Notes under the pieces: model-generated
The model's input: only the letters and a program-made list of their open reading frames with translations
Databases searched by the model: none
Told to the model about the DNA's origin: nothing
NCBI RefSeq assembly: GCF_022513565.1
Contig: NZ_JAKWBE010000001.1
Location: 124,001-188,000 of the forward strand
Length of the DNA stretch: 64,000 bases
Source of the DNA: Streptomyces gilvus
GTDB lineage: Bacteria; Actinomycetota; Actinomycetes; Streptomycetales; Streptomycetaceae
Direction: 5' to 3'
Made by a program: the position numbers and the translations under genes
Shown here: piece after piece, positions 18,398-28,649 of the stretch
Position numbering within the stretch: position 1 is the stretch's first letter
Layout: the number at the start of each line of letters is the position of its first letter

Positions 18398-19957
18398 ATG
18401 ACCACCACCTTCGGGACTCTGGAGCCGGCGCTGTCCGTGGGGCAGATCCTCATGCTCGAACGGGTTCTCGCCGGGGAGCCCGAGGTGGTGGCCGGGGCGG
18501 CCCAGCTGGACCGGCCGGTGCGCTGGGTGCACGTCGCCGAGGCGCCCGACGTGGGCGTCATGCTCAGCGGCGGCGAGATGGTCCTCACCACCGGCGTCCT
18601 GCTCGCCGGCGACGAGGACAAGCAGGCCGAGTACATCCGGTCCCTGCACCGCGCCGAGGCGGCGGCCGTGGTCCTCGGGCTCGGCCGTGCCTTCCCGGCG
18701 CCCCCGGACGTCATGCGCCGGGCCGCCGAGCGGTGCGGGCTGCCGATGGTCGTCCTGCACCGTCCCTTCCCCTTCGCGGAGCTGACGGAGGAGGTGCAGG
18801 CCCGGCTGATACGGCGGAAGTTCGCCGCCGTCAGCCTGTCGGAGTCCGTACGGACGGCCCTGACCGGGCTCATCACGGCGGGCGCCCCGCTGCAACGGCT
18901 CCTCGACGAGGTCGCCCAGCACAGCGCCTGTCCCGTGGTCGTCACCAACCTCGCCCACCGCGTCCTCGCCACGGCGGGGGAGCGGCCCGCCGTGGACGAC
19001 GTGCTGCGCGACTGGGAGCGCATCGCCCGGCAGGCGGGCGGCAGCGAGGGCGACGGCTGGATCCGTGCCGAGCTGGGCGGGCGCGGGGAGCGGTGGGGGC
19101 GGATCGTGCTGTGCGGGTACCGGGGCGACACCGCCACCGGACGGCTCCTCGCCGACCGGGCCGCCGAGGCCCTCGTCCTGCACCGCATGCTCGGCGGCGC
19201 CTCGGCCCACACCTGGGAGGAGCAGTCGGCGCAGAGCCTGCTGACCGACCTGGTGAGCGGGGTCGTACCGGCGAGGCAGCTGCTGCCGCGTGCGCGGGCC
19301 GCCGGGCTGCCCGTCAACCGGCGGACCTTCGTGCCGCTGGTCGTACGGCACGCGGACGCGGCCCGGCTCGACCGGGTACTGCGCATGGTGGGGCTGCCGG
19401 GGCTCGTCGCCGAACTCGCCGACGGGGCCACCGCCGTGCTGCTCAGCCTCGCCCGGGACCAGGACGCGTCGGTGCTCATCGCGAACTTCGCGGCCCGGGT
19501 GCGCTCGGAGGCGGCGCGGACGGTGGTGGCCGCCGCCGATCCCCGTACCGCCTGGGACGACGTGCCGGCCGGTCTGCGCGAGGCGCAGCACGTCGCCGAC
19601 GCCGTGGCGGACTCCTCGCCGGTCCTCGACCTGCCGGACGTCGTCCGCCTCAAGGACGTGCATCTGCGGGGGCTGGTCCGGCTGCTCAGGGACGATCCGC
19701 ATGTGCAGTCCTTCGCCGAGCGGGAGCTGGACGGGCTGCTGTGCTCCGCCGACGACGATCTGCTGCCGGTGCTGCGCACCTATCTCGCCACCGGCCGCAA
19801 CAAGTCCCGCACCGCCCAGCTCCACCACGTCTCCCGGCCCGCGCTCTACCGCCGGCTGGAGGCGATACAGACCCGGCTCGGCGTCGACCTCGACGACTTC
19901 GAACAGGCGGCCTCCGTCCACATCGCGCTCCTCGCGCATGACGCGCAACAGCGCTGA
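18398..19957 (+). CDS. PucR family transcriptional regulator
   Basis: A 519-residue regulator. An N-terminal PucR domain (VGQILMLERVLAG to about 160), a central GGDEF-like CdaR region, and a C-terminal PucR HTH (LRTYLATGRNKSRTAQLHH, then LYRRLEAIQTRLG near 490). PucR/CdaR proteins sense purine or related metabolites and usually control adjacent catabolic genes. It lies inside the pyrimidine block, 27 bp after the aminotransferase and 155 bp before the second amidohydrolase, so it is the likely activator or repressor of both halves. The effector is unknown. Confidence 0.9.
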   Translation: MTTTFGTLEPALSVGQILMLERVLAGEPEVVAGAAQLDRPVRWVHVAEAPDVGVMLSGGEMVLTTGVLLAGDEDKQAEYIRSLHRAEAAAVVLGLGRAFPAPPDVMRRAAERCGLPMVVLHRPFPFAELTEEVQARLIRRKFAAVSLSESVRTALTGLITAGAPLQRLLDEVAQHSACPVVVTNLAHRVLATAGERPAVDDVLRDWERIARQAGGSEGDGWIRAELGGRGERWGRIVLCGYRGDTATGRLLADRAAEALVLHRMLGGASAHTWEEQSAQSLLTDLVSGVVPARQLLPRARAAGLPVNRRTFVPLVVRHADAARLDRVLRMVGLPGLVAELADGATAVLLSLARDQDASVLIANFAARVRSEAARTVVAAADPRTAWDDVPAGLREAQHVADAVADSSPVLDLPDVVRLKDVHLRGLVRLLRDDPHVQSFAERELDGLLCSADDDLLPVLRTYLATGRNKSRTAQLHHVSRPALYRRLEAIQTRLGVDLDDFEQAASVHIALLAHDAQQR

Positions 19958-20112
19958 AACACGCGACGACCTGGGAAAACGGCGGTGAAACATGGGCCCA
20001 CGACAGAGTGACACCGTGACACGCCGCACCCCCGCAGACGTGACACTGTGCAACTCAAAGCAGGTTTTCGGACTTCCTAGTCTTCTCGCACACCGAGCGA
20101 CCGGAGGTCCCG

Positions 20113-20955
20113 ATGAGCAGAGTGATCCGTGCCGCCCTCTTCCAGACCGCGTGGACGGGCGACAAGGAGTCGATGATCGCGGTGCACGAACAGGCGGCCC
20201 GGGACGCGGCCGCGCAGGGCGCTCAAGTCCTGTGCTTCCAGGAGCTGTTCTACGGACCGTACTTCTGCCAGGTCCAGGACAAGGCGTTCTACGAGTACGC
20301 GGAGGCGATCCCCGACGGCCCGATCGTCAAGCGTTTCCAGGCGCTCGCGAAGGAGCTGGGGATCGTCCTGATCCTGCCGATGTACGAGGAGGAGCAGCCC
20401 GGCGTCCTCTACAACACCGCGGCCGTGATCGACGCCGACGGCTCGTACCTCGGCAAGTACCGCAAGCACCACATCCCCCAGGTCCCGGGGTTCTGGGAGA
20501 AGTTCTACTTCCGCCCCGGCAACGCCGGCTGGCCGGTCTTCGACACCAAGGTCGGGAAGATCGGCGTCTACATCTGCTACGACCGCCACTTCCCGGAGGG
20601 CTGGCGGGCGCTGGGCCTCGAAGGCGCGGAGATCGTCTTCAACCCGTCGGCCACCTCGCGCGGTCTGTCCGGCTACCTGTGGCAGCTGGAGCAGCCGGCC
20701 GCGGCCGTCGCCAACGAGTACTTCGTCGGCGCGATCAACCGGGTCGGCGTGGAGGAACTCGGCGACAACGACTTCTACGGGACCTCGTACTTCGTGGACC
20801 CCGAGGCCCAGTTCGTCGGCGAGGTGGCCTCCGACAAGGAGACCGAACTCGTCGTCCGCGACCTGGACATGGCCAAGCTGCGCGAGGTCCGCGACCGCTG
20901 GCAGTTCTACCGCGACCGCCGTCCCGACGCCTACCCGCCGCTGACCGCACCCTGA
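20113..20955 (+). CDS. Beta-ureidopropionase-like nitrilase-superfamily amidohydrolase (copy 2)
   Basis: A 280-residue paralogue of the product at 16251, near-identical around the active site: FQELF (Glu), KYRKHHIPQ (Lys), ICYDRHFPEGW (Cys). Differences cluster in residues 1-110 and the C-terminal tail. GGAGG lies 7 bp upstream of ATG 20113. It leads directly into dihydropyrimidinase (31 bp), so it is the better candidate for N-carbamoyl-beta-alanine hydrolysis. The upstream 155 bp contains three GTGACA motifs (20010-20045), possibly regulator half-sites. Confidence 0.9.
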   Translation: MSRVIRAALFQTAWTGDKESMIAVHEQAARDAAAQGAQVLCFQELFYGPYFCQVQDKAFYEYAEAIPDGPIVKRFQALAKELGIVLILPMYEEEQPGVLYNTAAVIDADGSYLGKYRKHHIPQVPGFWEKFYFRPGNAGWPVFDTKVGKIGVYICYDRHFPEGWRALGLEGAEIVFNPSATSRGLSGYLWQLEQPAAAVANEYFVGAINRVGVEELGDNDFYGTSYFVDPEAQFVGEVASDKETELVVRDLDMAKLREVRDRWQFYRDRRPDAYPPLTAP

Positions 20956-20986
20956 CCGAACCGTTCACCCAGGCAGGAGAGGGACC

Positions 20987-22390
20987 ATGAGCAGCCGTAC
21001 CGTCATCCGCGGTGGCCTCGTCATCACCGCGTCCGACGAGATCCACGCCGACGTGCTGATCGAGGACGGCCGCATCGCCGCCCTCGCCGCCTCCGGCACG
21101 CCCGCCGCCGAGGCGTTCCGTGCCGAGCAGGTCATCGACGCCACCGGGAAGTACGTGATCCCCGGTGGCGTCGACGCCCACACCCACATGGAGCTGCCCT
21201 TCGGCGGCACCTTCGCCTCCGACACCTTCGAGACCGGCACCCGGGCCGCCGCCTGGGGCGGCACGACCACCATCGTCGACTTCGCCGTGCAGAGCGTCGG
21301 CCACTCCCTGCGCGAGGGCCTGGACGCCTGGCACGCCAAGGCCGAGGGCAACTGCGCCATCGACTACGGCTTCCACATGATCGTCTCCGATGTGAACCAG
21401 GAGACGCTCAAGGAGATGGACCTGCTGGTCGAGGAGGGCGTGACCTCCTTCAAGCAGTTCATGGCCTACCCCGGTGTCTTCTACTCCGACGACGGCCAGA
21501 TCCTGCGCGCCATGCAGCGCTCCGCCGAGAACGGCGGCCTGATCATGATGCACGCCGAGAACGGCATCGCGATCGACGTGCTGGTCGAGCAGGCGCTGGC
21601 GCGCGGGGAGACCGACCCGCGCTACCACGGGGAGGTGCGCAAGGCCCTGCTGGAGGCCGAGGCCACCCACCGCGCCATCAGGCTCGCCCAGGTCGCGGGC
21701 GCCCCGCTGTACGTCGTGCACGTCTCGGCGATGGAGGCGGTGGCCGAACTGGCGCGGGCGCGGGACGAGGGGCTGCCGGTCTTCGGCGAGACCTGCCCGC
21801 AGTACCTGTTCCTGTCCACCGACAACCTCGCCGAACCCGACTTCGAGGGCTCGAAGTACGTGTGCAGCACGCCCCTTCGGCCCAAGGAGCACCAGGCGAA
21901 GCTCTGGCAGGGCCTTCGGACGAACGACCTCCAGGTCGTCTCCACCGACCACTGCCCCTTCTGCTTCGTGGGCCAGAAGGAGCTGGGCCGCGGGGACTTC
22001 TCGAAGATCCCCAACGGTCTGCCGGGCGTCGAGAACCGTATGGACCTGCTCCACCAGGCCGTCGTCGACGGGCACATCAGCCGCCGCCGCTGGATCGAGA
22101 TCGCCTGCGCCGCACCCGCCCGGATGTTCGGGCTCTACCCGAAGAAGGGCACCATCGCCCCGGGCGCCGATGCCGACGTCGTCATCTACGACCCCAGCGC
22201 CGAGCAGGTGATGTCCGTCGAGACGCACCACATGAACGTCGACTACTCGGCCTACGAGGGCAAACATGTCACCGGCCGGGTCGAGACGGTTCTCTCGCGC
22301 GGCGAAGTCGTCATCAACGAGCGGGAGTACACCGGACGCGCGGGACACGGCGTCTACACCCCGCGCTCCACCTGTCAGTACCTCAACTAG
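20987..22390 (+). CDS. hydA: Dihydropyrimidinase / D-hydantoinase
   Basis: A 467-residue cyclic amidohydrolase that opens dihydrouracil, dihydrothymine or hydantoin rings to N-carbamoyl amino acids. Metal site: GVDAHTHMELPFGG (two His, residues about 59-61), Lys in SFKQFMAYPG (probably carboxylated), His in VVHVSAMEA and Asp in STDHCPF. Length and motif order fit DHPase rather than allantoinase. AGGAGAGGG lies before ATG 20987. It is followed 11 bp later by the LLM oxidoreductase gene, indicating one operon with 20113-25076. Confidence 0.92.
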   Translation: MSSRTVIRGGLVITASDEIHADVLIEDGRIAALAASGTPAAEAFRAEQVIDATGKYVIPGGVDAHTHMELPFGGTFASDTFETGTRAAAWGGTTTIVDFAVQSVGHSLREGLDAWHAKAEGNCAIDYGFHMIVSDVNQETLKEMDLLVEEGVTSFKQFMAYPGVFYSDDGQILRAMQRSAENGGLIMMHAENGIAIDVLVEQALARGETDPRYHGEVRKALLEAEATHRAIRLAQVAGAPLYVVHVSAMEAVAELARARDEGLPVFGETCPQYLFLSTDNLAEPDFEGSKYVCSTPLRPKEHQAKLWQGLRTNDLQVVSTDHCPFCFVGQKELGRGDFSKIPNGLPGVENRMDLLHQAVVDGHISRRRWIEIACAAPARMFGLYPKKGTIAPGADADVVIYDPSAEQVMSVETHHMNVDYSAYEGKHVTGRVETVLSRGEVVINEREYTGRAGHGVYTPRSTCQYLN

Positions 22391-22401
22391 GAGTGGCGCC
22401 C

Positions 22402-23421
22402 ATGGACTTCGGACTCGTCCTGCAGACCGACCCGCCGGCCTCGAAGGTCGTCAGCCTGATGAAGCGGGCCGAGCGCAACGGCTTCCGGTACGGCTGGACC
22501 TTCGACTCCGCCGTGCTGTGGCAGGAGCCGTTCGTGATCTACAGTCAGATTCTGGCCAACACGCAGAAGCTGACCGTGGGCCCGATGGTCACCAACCCCG
22601 GTACCCGTACCTGGGAGGTCACCGCCTCCACCTTCGCCACCCTCAACGACATGTTCGGCAACCGCACCGTCTGCGGCATCGGCCGCGGCGACTCCGCGAT
22701 GCGGGTCGCCGGCCGCAAGCCCAACACGCTGGCCCGGATCAGCGAGGCGATGAAGGTCATCCGGGCCCTCGGCCGGGGCGAGGAGGCCGACCTCGGCGGC
22801 ACGGTGATCAGGTTCCCGTGGATCAAGCCGGGCGCCGAACTCCCCGTCTGGATGGCCGCGTACGGGCCGAAGGCCCTGAAGATGACCGGCGAGGAGGCCG
22901 ACGGGTTCATCCTGCAGCTGGCGGACCTCTACCTCACGGAGTACATGGTCAAGGCCGTCAAGGACGCGGCCGTGGCCGCCGGGCGTGACCCGTCCGAGGT
23001 CAAGATCTGCGTGGCCGCGCCCGCCTACGTCACCGAGGACGACTCGCCCGAGGCCCTCGCCCACGCCCGGGACCAGTGCCGCTGGTTCGGTGGCATGGTC
23101 GGCAACCACGTCGCCGACCTGGTCGCCAAGTACGGCGAGCACTCCGCCGCCGTCCCCGACGAACTGACCGACTACATCAAGGCCCGCGAGGGGTACGACT
23201 ACTCCCACCACGGCCGCGCGGACAACCCCGACACCCAGTTCGTCCCCGACGAGATCGTCGACCGGTTCTGTCTCATCGGCCCGGTCGACAAGCACATCGA
23301 GAAACTGCGGGCGCTGCGCGAACTGGGCGTCGACCAGTTCGCCGTGTACGACATGCACGACGCCCAGGAAACGGTGATCGACGCGTACGGCACGAAGGTC
23401 ATCCCGGCCCTGAACGCCTGA
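22402..23421 (+). CDS. LLM-class flavin/F420-dependent oxidoreductase (TIGR03842-like)
   Basis: A 339-residue luciferase-like TIM barrel oxidoreductase. Family features: MDFGLVLQTDPPASKVVSLM start, GTRTWEVTASTFATL, GIGRGDSAMR, and W-x-AAYGPKALKM. From memory this is the TIGR03842 group, found beside hydantoinase and nitrilase genes; cofactor may be FMN or F420. No dihydropyrimidine dehydrogenase gene is in the block, so this enzyme may supply a redox step for the pathway or handle a nonstandard ring. That role is inference. AGGAGTG lies 6 bp before ATG 22402. Confidence 0.85.
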   Translation: MDFGLVLQTDPPASKVVSLMKRAERNGFRYGWTFDSAVLWQEPFVIYSQILANTQKLTVGPMVTNPGTRTWEVTASTFATLNDMFGNRTVCGIGRGDSAMRVAGRKPNTLARISEAMKVIRALGRGEEADLGGTVIRFPWIKPGAELPVWMAAYGPKALKMTGEEADGFILQLADLYLTEYMVKAVKDAAVAAGRDPSEVKICVAAPAYVTEDDSPEALAHARDQCRWFGGMVGNHVADLVAKYGEHSAAVPDELTDYIKAREGYDYSHHGRADNPDTQFVPDEIVDRFCLIGPVDKHIEKLRALRELGVDQFAVYDMHDAQETVIDAYGTKVIPALNA

Positions 23422-23549
23422 ACCGTCCACCCCTCCCCATCCCCCTGCCCATCCCCCCACTCCAGTTCTCCCCTCCCCACCTCCCCGGGGAGGGGACCCG
23501 GAGACCCGCACGGCCTTTCCGGATCCGCCCTTCATCGATTGGCCTGCCC

Positions 23550-25076
<1,527 letters not shown>

Positions 25077-25100
25077 GAGCGCGTCCGAGGGGCAGCCGGT

Positions 25101-25766
25101 CTACCGGCTGCCCTTCAGCGCGGTCACCGCGTCCCGCGCCGCCTTGATGGCACCCGTGTTGATCACGTCGGTGCTGGGCGCCTTCTTGGTCTCGAAGTCG
25201 CTGCCGTTGTAGGTGGTGACCACCAGCACGTTGGACACACGGGCGATGACGACACCCTCACGCGTCTGCTGCTTGTCCTGGGTGGTGAGGTTCACCACGG
25301 AGTAGGCGGAGTCGCCGAGTCCGGGGACGGCCCCTCCGCCGCTCTTCTCCGTGAGGCGCTCCTGATACTCCTTCTGCGCCGCCGCGTCCGACTCCATGAC
25401 CTCGAAGGAGACGTCGAGCCAGCGGTAGTCGTAGCCCTTGAGGGCGTTCCAGGAGCAGGTGCGGCGCAGCTTGGCGTTCGTCGACTGGATCTCCTTGCCG
25501 GCCGTCTTCGCGCCCGGCACCAGGGACTTGACCGTCGCGACGGAGATGCTGCCGCACGGGGCCGGTGCGGCGGTGTACGACGCGGCCTCGGCTGCCGTCG
25601 ACGACGGCGCGGAGGGCGACTGCGTGCTGGTCTTCTGTCCCGCGTCGTGCTGGTCGGCCGGTGTCGCGGGGCTCGACGTCAGCGCCCAGCCCGCCGCGGC
25701 GAGCACGACGACGGGGGACAGGCGCGCGGTCAGAGCGAGCGGCAGGGGAAGTTCACGCACGGACAC
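25101..25766 (-). CDS. Secreted DUF3558-like protein
   Basis: A 221-residue exported protein. Signal segment LTARLSPVVVLAAAGWALTS, then a Thr/Ser/Ala-rich linker and a domain with two conserved Cys (PCGSISVATVKSLVPG and RRTCSWNALKGYD), the pattern of DUF3558 proteins of actinobacteria. No lipobox Cys is evident after the hydrophobic core, so it may be released or anchored by an uncleaved signal. GTG 25766 is taken as start; a second in-frame GTG two codons later is equally possible. It converges with the permease gene. Function unknown. Confidence 0.75.
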   Translation of the reverse strand: MSVRELPLPLALTARLSPVVVLAAAGWALTSSPATPADQHDAGQKTSTQSPSAPSSTAAEAASYTAAPAPCGSISVATVKSLVPGAKTAGKEIQSTNAKLRRTCSWNALKGYDYRWLDVSFEVMESDAAAQKEYQERLTEKSGGGAVPGLGDSAYSVVNLTTQDKQQTREGVVIARVSNVLVVTTYNGSDFETKKAPSTDVINTGAIKAARDAVTALKGSR

Positions 25767-26635
25767 ACTTCTCTGTGGGGGAGGCGGTGCGGTGGGGTCC
25801 GCACTGCGGACGGGGCGCCAGTCTCACATGAGTCCCTGTGAGACGGAAGTGCGAACTCGTACCGTACCTGTGCGATCACCCTCGGCGCGTGGCGCCGGCT
25901 TCCCGCCAGTTCGCTCTCGATGGGTCCACGGCCGTGACGGCGCCGTACGCGACGAGGTGCACAGGCAGTGGTCGGTGCGATCGGGGCGGCGACAGGCGGC
26001 CATGTCCTCGTCCGTGCAGGACCGCCGAGGGGTGGGCGCCGTCCGAGTGGAGCAGGGCCCGGTCGTCCGCGTCGAGCAGGCCCGCGCCCGACCGGGCGAC
26101 CGTGCGCAGGGCGGCGTAGGCGGGGCCGACCGGGTGCCCGCCCCTTGTCGAGGAGGGGCAGGGACGCGCCGGGCAGGGGAGTGCGGCCCATGGTGCGGGC
26201 GAGCGCGCGCCCCGCGACGCTGCGGACGGCCCGGACGCGCTGGACACCGCCCGGCAGCCGCTGCTCGACCAGCAGCGCGGAGACGACACGGCTGATGCGG
26301 TGGAAGACGAGGGTCGTGCCGAGGCAGGCGGGGCCTGCCCCTCCGCCCAGGGGTACGGCCGCAGGGCGGCGTCGGGGACCCGGCCGGCGAGCCCCCAGTC
26401 GACCACGCGCGCGTGCTCCGGCCTCCGGAACCAGCCGCTCGGCCAGGGCGTGGTTGCGGGTCGCGTGCAGCAGCACGGTTCGCCGGTGCGGCTGCCGGGC
26501 CCGGCGATCAGCGACTTCCGCGTCAACGCCCCGGTGAGGGCGAGGAGTTCGGGTCTCGGCGTGTTCGGCTTCGAGTCGGGACCCGCGGTGGATAACCCGT
26601 TGCGGCGGCCGTGGGACGGTCAGCAGGCTGGGGCG
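25767..26635. other. 869-bp region without an intact gene
   Basis: No full-length frame with normal Streptomyces composition spans this stretch. It includes the upstream region of the DUF3558-like gene and, at about 26020-26527, minus-strand segments that look coding but switch frame repeatedly. Confidence 0.6.
26020..26527 (-). pseudogene. Possible decayed gene with frameshifts
   Basis: On the minus strand, protein-like high-GC3 segments alternate between two frames: LTRKSLIAGPGSRTGEP (about 26526-26488), then TVLLHATRNHALAERLVPEA (about 26480-26421), RVVDWGLAGRVPDAALRPY (about 26412-26355), FHRISRVVSALLVEQRLPGG (about 26310-26220) and PVGPAYAALRTVARSGAGLL (about 26135-26076). No single frame is coding-like throughout and no start with a ribosome-binding site is seen. 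I do not recognise the family. High GC can mimic such segments by chance, so confidence is low. Confidence 0.35.
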
Positions 26636-27463
26636 ATGACCGAGACGACACGCCCCCACGCCCCGGCCCTCCACGAGGACATCCTCGCCTACTACACCCG
26701 CGGCAAGGAGGACGGCCGCCTCAGGGACGGCGGTGCGCCCTCCGGCCGGCTGGAGTTCTGGCGCACGCAGGACGTCCTGCGACGGATCCTGCCCCCGGCA
26801 CCCGCGCGCGTGCTGGACGTGGGCGGGGGCAGCGGCGTGCACGCGGAGTGGCTCGTGCGGGACGGCTACGAGGTCGAACTCGTCGATCCCGTACCGCTGC
26901 ACGTGGAGCAGGCCTCCCGGCTGCCCGGGGTCACTGCACGGGCCGGGGACGCGCGGTCGCTGCCGGACGGGGACGCCACGTACGACGCCGTGCTGCTGCT
27001 CGGCCCGCTCTACCACCTGACCGAACGCGCCGACCGAGTAAGGGCGTTGGCCGAGGCGCGGCGCGTGGTCAGGCCCGGCGGACCGGTCGTCGCGGCCACC
27101 ATCAACCGGTACGCGGGACTGCACGACCTGCTCCGGGAGGAGCGCTACTTCGAGCCCGTCCAGCGGGCCCGCACGGACGCCGCGAGCACCGACGGCCGGC
27201 ACGGATCCGAAGGCGGCCTGTTCACCGTCGCCTACTTCGCCCAACCGGCCGACGTGCCGGGCGAGTTCACCGACGCCGGCCTCGTCCCGGAGGGCCAGTA
27301 CGGCCTGGAGGGCGTCGCCTGGCTCATGGGCGGGATCGAGGACTGGCTGGACGACCCGGAACGCCGCGAGGTGGTCCTGGCGGCGACCCGGCGCATCGAG
27401 TCGGAGCCGACCCTGCTGGGCGCGAGCGGGCACCTGCTCACGGCCGGGCGCCGCCGGCCGTGA
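26636..27463 (+). CDS. Class I SAM-dependent methyltransferase
   Basis: A 275-residue cytosolic methyltransferase. Motif I is VLDVGGGSGVHAEWL (about 57-71), followed by ELVDPVPLHVEQA, motif IV DAVLLLGPLYHL and RVVRPGGPVVAATI. The N-terminus (HEDILAYYTRGKEDGRL) and the LLGPLYHL stretch recall YcgJ/UbiE-like small-molecule methyltransferases. ATG 26636 has only a weak GGGGCG upstream. It converges with the phospholipase D-like gene; the last codons form one arm of a strong hairpin. Acceptor unknown. Confidence 0.85.
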   Translation: MTETTRPHAPALHEDILAYYTRGKEDGRLRDGGAPSGRLEFWRTQDVLRRILPPAPARVLDVGGGSGVHAEWLVRDGYEVELVDPVPLHVEQASRLPGVTARAGDARSLPDGDATYDAVLLLGPLYHLTERADRVRALAEARRVVRPGGPVVAATINRYAGLHDLLREERYFEPVQRARTDAASTDGRHGSEGGLFTVAYFAQPADVPGEFTDAGLVPEGQYGLEGVAWLMGGIEDWLDDPERREVVLAATRRIESEPTLLGASGHLLTAGRRRP

Positions 27464-27468
27464 GCAGG
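27433..27468. terminator. Strong bidirectional hairpin between convergent genes
   Basis: A perfect 15-bp stem (27433-27447 with 27454-27468; arm CCTGCTCACGGCCGG) and a 6-nt loop. It overlaps the end of the methyltransferase frame including its TGA, and lies 14 bp beyond the phospholipase D-like stop. Confidence 0.7.
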
Positions 27469-27481
27469 CGTCCGTGCGGGG

Positions 27482-28474
27482 TCACGCCGCCGTGCCGCCC
27501 GCGTAGTCGCTGTTGAACGTCGTCTCGACGGTCGTGGCCACGGACTGCGCCACCCCGGTGCCGGTGAGGACGATGCCCAGCTCCCGGTTGCCGGCGAGGG
27601 AGTTGCTGCTGATGTTCATGGAGCCCGCCTGCACCTCCTGGGTGGCCAGCCCATAGTCGGCGACCATGGCCTTGGCGTGGATGTAGAAGCCGTTGGGGTC
27701 GGAGTAGCCGACGACGGTGCCGCCGGCCGCCTCGATCTCGGAGACCTCGCTCGTGTAGTCGCCCGGTGTCTCCAGGACGACCCGCACCTTCACGCCCGCC
27801 TTCGCCCGCGCGGCGATCGCGTCGACCACCGTGCTGTCGCTGAACTCCAGTTCCTCGACGTCGAGGGTCTTCGTCGCCGCGTTGACCACCGACAGCAGCC
27901 GGCTGCGCGAGTCGGTCGGCGACCAGAGCAGGTGGTCGCCGTCGGTCGGGGTCACCGAGGTCCCGGCGTAGTCCGCGTTGAAGACCTTCTCGATCGCGGC
28001 GACGTCCCGGGTGTCGTCGGTGAAGACGCCGTAGTCACGGCCGGTCGCGTAGTACTGGGAGGTCAGGTTGCCGGTCAGGACGAGCGACTTGGTGCCGTCC
28101 ACCGTGATCGTCTTCTGGTGGGTGTAGACGAAGCTCGACGGCGACCACACCACTCCCACACCCGCGTCGGTCAGCTCCGTGTACGCGGAGTTGTTCGCGG
28201 TCTTGTGCTGGCGGTCCAGGATCACCCGTACCGTGACGCCCTTGTTCTCCAGGGCTATGAGGTCGTCGACGGCCGTGGTGTCCTCGAGCTCGTACATCGT
28301 CATGTCGAGGGACGTGGTGGCCGAGTCGATGAAGTCGTAGATCGTCGGCTCACCGCTGGTGAGCGAGAAGGCGAAGGCGGAGTAGCTCGCGGCGTTCGCG
28401 GGGACGGCGGTGGCGATCACGGCGGCGCCGGCCGCGAGGGCCACACTCGCACGCCCGAAGACCTTCCACAACAT
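27482..28474 (-). CDS. Secreted phospholipase D-like protein
   Basis: A 330-residue exported PLD-superfamily protein. The signal peptide is clear (WKVFGRASVALAAGAAVIAT, cleavage near ANA-ASYS). Two HKD motifs: HQKTITVDGTKSLVLTGN (about 141-158) and HAKAMVADYG (about 270-279), each followed by an N-containing GN(L/M) block, the pattern of a monomeric two-motif PLD. It is shorter than classical 500-residue Streptomyces PLD and closer to Nuc/cardiolipin-synthase-like members, so the substrate could be phospholipid or nucleic acid. AGGAG lies 7 bp before ATG 28474. Confidence 0.87.
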   Translation of the reverse strand: MLWKVFGRASVALAAGAAVIATAVPANAASYSAFAFSLTSGEPTIYDFIDSATTSLDMTMYELEDTTAVDDLIALENKGVTVRVILDRQHKTANNSAYTELTDAGVGVVWSPSSFVYTHQKTITVDGTKSLVLTGNLTSQYYATGRDYGVFTDDTRDVAAIEKVFNADYAGTSVTPTDGDHLLWSPTDSRSRLLSVVNAATKTLDVEELEFSDSTVVDAIAARAKAGVKVRVVLETPGDYTSEVSEIEAAGGTVVGYSDPNGFYIHAKAMVADYGLATQEVQAGSMNISSNSLAGNRELGIVLTGTGVAQSVATTVETTFNSDYAGGTAA

Positions 28475-28649
28475 GTCTGACTCCTGGTCGAGTTGATGCC
28501 CACGTGGGGGGTGGCAGGCGTGAGCATGACACCACGCGCGTAGAACGCCGGGATGGCGGACGGCTCATGAAGTGCCCGGGGGATCGCAAAATCTTCGTAG
28601 GCGCCTCGGGCGGGTAGGAGCAGCCCGACAGCGAGCAGAGAGGTGAGAC

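Noticed and set aside
17042..20053. A 1003-codon minus-strand frame opposite the aminotransferase and PucR genes
   Set aside because: Antisense shadow of two recognised genes.
23422..23549. C-rich tract before the NCS1 permease as a terminator or G-quadruplex element
   Set aside because: Runs of C are irregular and no stem is formed; too weak to annotate.
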